Source of the DNA: an uncultured Clostridia bacterium
GTDB taxonomy: Bacteria; Bacillota; Clostridia; TANB77; CAG-508
Assembly: GCA_947632145.1 (NCBI GenBank)
Contig: CANRNW010000007.1
Coordinates: 1-49,372 of the forward strand
Reading direction: 5' to 3'
Length of the DNA stretch: 49,372 nt
The position numbers and the translations under genes are program-made. This document shows positions 43,502-49,372 of the stretch, one piece after another. The notes under the pieces are model-generated. The model had not been told where the DNA came from, did no database searches, and saw only the letters and a program-made list of their open reading frames with translations. Position 1 is the first letter of the stretch. Each line of letters starts with the position of its first letter.

Positions 43502-44035
43502 ATGCTTATGAAAAAAGATGAAGTTATGATAGAAGAATTTAATTTAATAATTGCAGATATATTAAATAATGATACAGTAAATCTTATGAAAAATTTTAGA
43601 CAACATTATGATACCAGCTGTTTTGAGCATTGCAAAAATGTCGCCTTTTATAGTTATTTAATTTGTAAAAAATTTAATTTAGACTATGAAGCTGTTGCAC
43701 GTGCTGGTATGCTTCACGATTTATTTTTATATGACTGGAGAAAAAAAACTGATAATAGAAAAGGTTTTCATGGATTTAGACATCCAAGAATTGCTTTAAA
43801 TAATTCAAATAAACTTTTTATTTTATCTACTAAAGAGCAAGATATTATTTTAAAACATATGTGGCCTTTAACTGTTGTTCTACCTAAGTATAAAGAAAGT
43901 TATATTGTTTCGTTCGTAGATAAATTTTGTGCAATTAAAGAATCTTATGAACATTATAAAAAAAGTCGTAAATTACAGAAGTTTTATAGATATGCATATG
44001 TTTTCTTAAGTTTAATTATCTTTAAAATTATATAG
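43502..44035 (+). CDS. HD-domain hydrolase
   Basis: HYDTSCFEHCKNVAFYSYLI...ARAGMLHDLFLYDW; IILKHMWPL. Confidence 0.8.
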   Translation: MLMKKDEVMIEEFNLIIADILNNDTVNLMKNFRQHYDTSCFEHCKNVAFYSYLICKKFNLDYEAVARAGMLHDLFLYDWRKKTDNRKGFHGFRHPRIALNNSNKLFILSTKEQDIILKHMWPLTVVLPKYKESYIVSFVDKFCAIKESYEHYKKSRKLQKFYRYAYVFLSLIIFKII

Positions 44036-44060
44036 TAGGGGTTGCATTTTATGCAACCCG
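44035..44060. repeat. Palindromic intergenic element
   Basis: GTAGGGGTTGCATTTTATGCAACCCG. Confidence 0.65.
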
Positions 44061-44084
44061 TTTTTGTAAGGAGTTAGTTTTTCT

Positions 44085-44840
44085 ATGGTTAATGTTTTGG
44101 TAAATGGTTGTAATGGAAATATGGGAAAGGAGATTATAAAATATATAGACACACTTGATAATTTCCATACAATTTGCGGTATAGATAGAATTGATTGTGG
44201 AGATAATGATTTTCCTGTTTACACGAATATAGAAAACATTAAAGAAAAACCTGATATAATAATTGACTTCTCTATTCCTGAAGCTAGCATTTCTATATTA
44301 GATTTTGCAAAGGCTAAAAATATTCCTGTAGTTATTGCCACTACAGGATTCTCTGAAGCCCAAATAAATTACATAAAAGAATGTTCTAAATTTATCCCAA
44401 TATTTCAATCTTCAAATATGTCTTTAGAAATTAACATTATGAATATTCTTGTTTCTAAACTTGCTAAATTACTAAATGACTGTGATATTGAAATTATAGA
44501 AACACATCATAGAGGAAAAGTTGATGCCCCTAGTGGAACTGCCTTAATGTTGGCAGATTCAATCAACTCTTCATTAGGTAAAAATATGACTTATACATAT
44601 AATAGAAGCAATATTAAACAAAAAAGGAATTCAAATGAAATTGGTATTCACTCTATTAGAGGTGGTACTGAAGTTGGTAAACACACTGTATTATTTTTAG
44701 GAGATAACGAAAATTTTGAAATTACTCACGCTGTTACTTCTAGACTAATTTTTGCTAAAGGAGCAATAAAAGCTGCAGAATTCATAATAAATAAATCTTT
44801 TGGATTCTACGAAATGAAGGATTTAGTTAATTTTAACTAA
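44085..44840 (+). CDS. dapB: 4-hydroxy-tetrahydrodipicolinate reductase
   Basis: VNGCNGNMGKEI; IETHHRGKVDAPSGTALML; IRGGTEVGKHTVLF. Confidence 0.95.
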   Translation: MVNVLVNGCNGNMGKEIIKYIDTLDNFHTICGIDRIDCGDNDFPVYTNIENIKEKPDIIIDFSIPEASISILDFAKAKNIPVVIATTGFSEAQINYIKECSKFIPIFQSSNMSLEINIMNILVSKLAKLLNDCDIEIIETHHRGKVDAPSGTALMLADSINSSLGKNMTYTYNRSNIKQKRNSNEIGIHSIRGGTEVGKHTVLFLGDNENFEITHAVTSRLIFAKGAIKAAEFIINKSFGFYEMKDLVNFN

Positions 44841-45256
44841 ATCACGTTCCTTAACTCAAGTTTTTCTTTATCTTGTATGTGTTCCAACAAAAAGCTAGAT
44901 TTTTCTAATTCTTCCATACTTTCAGAATATTTATTTTCATCTATATAAGTTTTCATTCCTATCAATGATAATTGTATTAAGTCTAATTCATTATGAACTA
45001 TAATTGTAGACCATTTTTTCTCTAAGCTTTGCCATTTTGTATAAATATCGTCTGCTAATTCTTGAGACTTGTTTTCTTGCCCATTCTGTGCTTTTTGTAT
45101 TTCCACTTTAAGTTCATCTAAATTAGCAATTAAATCATTTCCTGTTTTTGATAAATAACTTAAAGAAATATTTGCACCGATTATAACTATTATTATAGAT
45201 ATTACTATTATTATTATTTCCTTCATCAAGGTTATTTCCTTTCTTTTTTCTGGCAA
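44837..45256 (-). CDS. DUF4363-like protein
   Basis: Small TM protein ending LLEHIQDKEKLELRNVI; adjacent to a DUF421 gene. Confidence 0.65.
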   Translation of the reverse strand: MPEKRKEITLMKEIIIIVISIIIVIIGANISLSYLSKTGNDLIANLDELKVEIQKAQNGQENKSQELADDIYTKWQSLEKKWSTIIVHNELDLIQLSLIGMKTYIDENKYSESMEELEKSSFLLEHIQDKEKLELRNVI

Positions 45257-45906
45257 AAAATTTGCTCTTTTCCATCAAAAGTTACAATTAGCGCTTCTTC
45301 TGGCTTCATTTTAAATTTTTCAACTTGTTTTTTTAGCCAATTATAATCTTTACCTATTGCTTTTAAATTATTACTCATTATTTTTCCATCTAAAACTAAG
45401 TCATAAGGTAATCCTTCGTATTCTGGATAAATATTCAAATCTCCAGGTGTTAACATCTTTTTTTCTGGCTTTTGAATTACTGTTAATTGTCCGCTTGTTT
45501 CTAGTATTGCATATTCAACATCAGCTATTGAAAAAACAGAATTTTGTCTTAATCTTTCTTGTAACTCATTTAAAGTAATTTTTTCTTTTTTTAATGCTTT
45601 TTCATCAATTTTTCCTCTATATATAAGTATTGTTGGTTTTCCAGAGATAATACTTCTTATTGATATACTTCTCATATTTATAAATGATATAAACATTTGC
45701 ATTATAAGTAATCCTAATATTGGAATTATTCCATTAAATATTGGCACTCCTACATCAGACATTGGAATTGAGGCCAAATCTGCTATCATAATTGATATTG
45801 CAAGTTCAAATGGCTGAAGTTGTCCTATTTCTCTTTTCCCCATTAGTCGCATTGTTATCAATACCAATATGTATAGTATTATCGCTCTTATAAGAGTTGC
45901 TAACAT
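45232..45906 (-). CDS. DUF421 (YetF-like) membrane protein
   Basis: LVLITMRLMGKREIGQLQPFELAISIMIADLASIPMSD; KPTILIYRGKI. Confidence 0.9.
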   Translation of the reverse strand: MLATLIRAIILYILVLITMRLMGKREIGQLQPFELAISIMIADLASIPMSDVGVPIFNGIIPILGLLIMQMFISFINMRSISIRSIISGKPTILIYRGKIDEKALKKEKITLNELQERLRQNSVFSIADVEYAILETSGQLTVIQKPEKKMLTPGDLNIYPEYEGLPYDLVLDGKIMSNNLKAIGKDYNWLKKQVEKFKMKPEEALIVTFDGKEQIFCQKKERK

Positions 45907-46065
45907 GAATTTTCTCCTTTTAATTTTCTTTATGTATATTTTTTTATTTTTTTTAAAAAATATACATTGTTTTGAATATTTTTTTTAATTTAGTCAATAA
46001 TATTTATGCAGACACCTAAAAAGCAATTTTATTTAATATATACACTGTAAAAAGGAGGTTTCTTT

Positions 46066-46449
46066 ATGAGTGAAAATAATAATCAAACGACAACTCGTTC
46101 AAACTCTGGTGTTAGTACTATTGGGCAAATAGTAGGTAGATTTATCGCTGCTGCTATTATTTTAGCTATTACTGCATTCTTTACTCCAGGTTTTCAAATA
46201 AACAATTTTTGGGCTTTAGCTATTGCTGCTGTAGTTCTTACAGTTATTGATTACTTAATTGTTAGATTTACAGGATTACACGCTAGTCCATTTGGAAAAG
46301 GTTTTGTTGGTTTTGTACTATCAGTAGTTGTATTATATGTAACTCAATATTTTGTTGCAGGATATTCAATATCTTGGATGGCAGCAATTATTGGTGCAAT
46401 AATTTACGGTATAATAGATTATTTCATACCTGGCGAACAACAAATGTAA
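46066..46449 (+). CDS. Small membrane protein, phage-holin-IV/mycobacterial-holin-like family
   Basis: 127 aa with four hydrophobic segments; SD AAAGGAGG. Confidence 0.6.
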   Translation: MSENNNQTTTRSNSGVSTIGQIVGRFIAAAIILAITAFFTPGFQINNFWALAIAAVVLTVIDYLIVRFTGLHASPFGKGFVGFVLSVVVLYVTQYFVAGYSISWMAAIIGAIIYGIIDYFIPGEQQM

Positions 46450-46471
46450 AAGACAAAGGAAAGGCAAAGAA

Positions 46472-46570
46472 AAGACAAGGGGACGGAGCTTTTGTCTTAG
46501 GATTTTCGATGAAAACCTTAAGACAAAAGCTCCGTCCCCTTGTCTTGAAAGCTCCGTCCCCTTGTCTTGT
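46472..46570. repeat. Long inverted repeat with an additional half copy
   Basis: AAGACAAGGGGACGGAGCTTTTGTCTTA (46472-) pairs with TAAGACAAAAGCTCCGTCCCCTTGTCTT (-46546); third copy GAAAGCTCCGTCCCCTTGTCTTG at 46547-46569. Confidence 0.85.
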
Positions 46571-46575
46571 TTTTT

Positions 46576-47835
46576 TTACTTCTTGTTCCAATCTTCTTTG
46601 TTTATTTGTCTTTGCCTTGCTATTGCTAAAGCATAGTCTGGTACGTCATCCGTTATTGTTGAACCTGCTGCTACAAAAGTATTAGAGCCTAATGTTACAG
46701 GTGCTACTAAGTTTGTATTTGATCCTATAAAAGAGTTATCTCCTATTATAGTTTTACTTTTATTGAATCCATCATAGTTGCAAGTAATTGTTCCGCAACC
46801 AATATTTGTTTTTGCTCCAATTTCACAATCTCCCATATATGATAAGTGCGGTACTTTGGTTCCTTCAGCAATTTTTGCTTTTTTTATTTCAACAAAACTT
46901 CCAATTTTTACCTTATTTGCCAACTCACAGCCTTCTCTTATATATGCATTAGGTCCTATTTCACAATCTTCTCCTATTTTTACTCCTGATTTTATTGTAG
47001 TATTAGGATGAATTACTGTATCTACCCCTATTTCTACATCATCATATATGTATGTATTATTTATATCTTCTATTGTTACACCATTTCTCATATGTTCTGA
47101 ATTTATTCTTAATCTTAATACTCTTGTTAATAGTTCTAATTGAATTTTATCGTTTACTCCTAGTATTTCTGTGTTATCTTCTACAATAACCGCTCCTGTT
47201 TTTAAACCTTTATCATTCATTATTTTTATAACATCTGTTAAATAGTATTCACCTTGTGCATTATTTGAAGTAATTGAATCCAATGCACTTAATAGTTCTT
47301 TTATATCAAAGCAATAAATTCCCGCATTTATTTCTTTTATTCCTTTTTGCATTTCAGTTGCATCTTTATCTTCAACTATTGCTTTTACATTTCCACCTTC
47401 ATCACGAATGATTCTTCCATATCCAGATGGATTATCATATATTGCAGTTAACAAAGTAGCATATTCTTTTCTTTCTATACTTTTTTCTATTAGTGCCTTT
47501 ATTGTAGTTGGTCTTAAAATTGGAACATCTCCACTTAATATTACAACTTTTCCTTCTTTTCCTTTTAAATATTTTTTTGCTTGCATTACTGCATGACCAG
47601 TTCCAAGCATTTCTTCTTGAAATGCATATTTTACAGTATCTCCTAAAACTGCTTGAACTTGTTCTTTTTGATAACCAACAATCGCTATAACATCATCAAT
47701 TCCTGCTTTTCTCGCATTTTCTACTGCTCTTTTTACAAGCTCTTTTCCGTATATTTGATGAACTAATTTTGATTTTTTGGAATGCATTCTAGTTCCCTTT
47801 CCTGCAGCCATAACTATTGCTAATGTTTCTTCCAT
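46576..47835 (-). CDS. glmU: Bifunctional GlcNAc-1-P uridyltransferase / GlcN-1-P acetyltransferase
   Basis: LAIVMAAGKGTRMHSKKSKLVHQIYGK; left-handed beta-helix repeats. Confidence 0.96.
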   Translation of the reverse strand: MEETLAIVMAAGKGTRMHSKKSKLVHQIYGKELVKRAVENARKAGIDDVIAIVGYQKEQVQAVLGDTVKYAFQEEMLGTGHAVMQAKKYLKGKEGKVVILSGDVPILRPTTIKALIEKSIERKEYATLLTAIYDNPSGYGRIIRDEGGNVKAIVEDKDATEMQKGIKEINAGIYCFDIKELLSALDSITSNNAQGEYYLTDVIKIMNDKGLKTGAVIVEDNTEILGVNDKIQLELLTRVLRLRINSEHMRNGVTIEDINNTYIYDDVEIGVDTVIHPNTTIKSGVKIGEDCEIGPNAYIREGCELANKVKIGSFVEIKKAKIAEGTKVPHLSYMGDCEIGAKTNIGCGTITCNYDGFNKSKTIIGDNSFIGSNTNLVAPVTLGSNTFVAAGSTITDDVPDYALAIARQRQINKEDWNKK

Positions 47836-47905
47836 ATTTTACATCCTCCTTATTATAACAAAACAACGTTAATGTTGTCCTTACAATATCAATTTATTTT
47901 TATAT

Positions 47906-48532
47906 TTAATCCTTTGCAATCGTTAAAACATCTATTGTTTTTGCCCCATTTTGCTTTAAAATTTTTGCACATTCATTTACTGTACTACCAGTTGTAAATA
48001 TATCATCAATTAACAATATACGTTTTTGGTCTATAATTTGTGAATTTATTACTTTATATATTCCCATTACATTGCTCATTCTCTGAGTTTGATTTAGTGA
48101 GCTCTGTGGCACAGTATTAACCATTTTTATCAATACTCTATTACTATACTCCATATTCATATTTTTTGCAATCTCTTTTGCAATTAACTCAGATTGATTA
48201 TAACCTCTCATTTGTTTTCTTTTTTTATGTATTGGAACCGGAAGTATTATATCATAGTTATTTTGTAAATTACAATTATTTATTATAATTTCCGAAAAAA
48301 ATTTATATAAATATGAGTAATCTCTAAATTTATATTTCAATAGTTTATCTCTAATTTTCTCTTCATATTTAAATAAATATGTATGAGAATCAAAGTATTT
48401 ATTCTTATACACAACAGTATTCAATTTTAATACTTCTTTTAACTTTAATTTACACTTACCACATAAATATGATTTTGATATGTCTTCACACATACCACAA
48501 GTTTTAGGATATATAATTTCTAATATATTCAA
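47906..48532 (-). CDS. comF: ComF family phosphoribosyltransferase-like protein
   Basis: CGMCEDISKSYLCGKCK; ILPVPIHKKRKQMRGYNQSELIAKEIAK; LLIDDIFTTGSTVNECAKIL. Confidence 0.92.
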   Translation of the reverse strand: MNILEIIYPKTCGMCEDISKSYLCGKCKLKLKEVLKLNTVVYKNKYFDSHTYLFKYEEKIRDKLLKYKFRDYSYLYKFFSEIIINNCNLQNNYDIILPVPIHKKRKQMRGYNQSELIAKEIAKNMNMEYSNRVLIKMVNTVPQSSLNQTQRMSNVMGIYKVINSQIIDQKRILLIDDIFTTGSTVNECAKILKQNGAKTIDVLTIAKD

Positions 48533-48621
48533 ACTTTATCACCTCTATTATATTTAAAATTAAAAAAAGAAAATGAGGGCAAAACGAAACGTTTTTTCTC
48601 CCCCATTTTTTAATTGATTGC

Positions 48622-49128
48622 TTATGAAATTTTTTCCATGTCACTACATGTAATTTCGCTTGCTTCACAATGCCTTACACCGTTTTGTAAAATGTCCGAA
48701 TCCACTTCCTTCAACTTTAAAGTTATAAAACCATTACTAATGTTTTCATTGGATATTTTTACACTAAACTTCTTACGAAGAATAGTATTGTAAAAAAAGG
48801 CCCATCTTTCGCTTTTGTCTTTATTCCATATAACATTAGGATTAGTTTCAGGAAATTTTATCAGGCTTTTTACCCGTTTTACTTCTTGTGCATCAAACGG
48901 ATAAAGTGTAAATGGTAAAGCATAAGCCTTATCCAAATGCGTTATTTGTTTTATCTTTCCGTTGGAATATATCTTAAACTCAACATATCCCTCTTCAAAC
49001 TTCCAGATAAGTGCAGGGCAAGAATCTTCTAGCCGTGTAAACGCACATGAATGATCATAGTTGTGACCATCTTTCCAATGCAGATGATATAAATAATATT
49101 CTCCACATTGATTTTTGTACAATTTCAT
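48622..49128 (-). CDS. Hypothetical protein, compositionally atypical
   Basis: 168-aa ORF with SD GAGGTAAG; two in-frame CGG codons (49033-49035 and 48874-48876) read through. Confidence 0.45.
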   Translation of the reverse strand: MKLYKNQCGEYYLYHLHWKDGHNYDHSCAFTRLEDSCPALIWKFEEGYVEFKIYSNGKIKQITHLDKAYALPFTLYPFDAQEVKRVKSLIKFPETNPNVIWNKDKSERWAFFYNTILRKKFSVKISNENISNGFITLKLKEVDSDILQNGVRHCEASEITCSDMEKIS

Positions 49129-49372
49129 AACTTACCTCCTCTAAAATAGCATTTAGTACAAACACATTTTGTTGGAGGTTGCCCTCCGAAAAAAATGCAT
49201 TCGAAAGGGCATTGCAAAAAACTTTACCGTTTATTATAACATACCAATATTTTATTGTCAATTTTAGGTAATTACAGTAAAAGATAAAGTGTATGTATAA
49301 ATGGTAAAATTAAATTACCGTTTTAAAAAAATAAAAAGACACATAATTAAAACTTATGATACAATGTTGGTG

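Overview
Low-GC, spore-forming Clostridia-like chromosomal segment, mostly minus-strand housekeeping and sporulation genes: spoIVB, srtB, tsf, rpsB, pyk, glgP, ssrA (tmRNA), eno, aspartokinase, truB, ruvX, ireB, spoVG, murC, sleB, pdaA, hemW, whiA, prmC, a spoIIQ-like M23 gene, spoIID, sigF-spoIIAB-spoIIAA, dapA, dapB, glmU and comF. The main observation concerns frame breaks. Four conserved genes are split in the ORF track: prepilin peptidase, spoIVB, yibE/F-like and dapA. Together they contain six breaks. At all six, the break falls on an in-frame CGG codon and is repaired by skipping exactly one base, the C, so NNN-C-GGN is read as NNN-GGN. Each repair restores a family-conserved Gly and a full-length protein. 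I scanned every trinucleotide CGG on the coding strand of the host-like genes by eye. About 55-60 others occur, and all straddle codon boundaries; none is an ordinary in-frame Arg codon. One further in-frame CGG lies at the 3' end of the prepilin peptidase gene, where the same rule gives GGA-TAA. In-frame CGG read straight through appears only in two compositionally foreign-looking ORFs (35041..35892 and 48622..49128). This suggests CGG is unassigned or hungry in this lineage and acts as a +1 translational frameshift (skip-C) site. A systematic sequencing artefact is the main alternative and must be excluded. Secondary observations: a tmRNA with an AYAA-ending tag, a family of small palindromic intergenic repeats, a long hairpin with a third repeat copy, an AT-hook-bearing ParA-like protein, a degenerate GGDEF protein, and an unusual sortase B/TPKTG pair.
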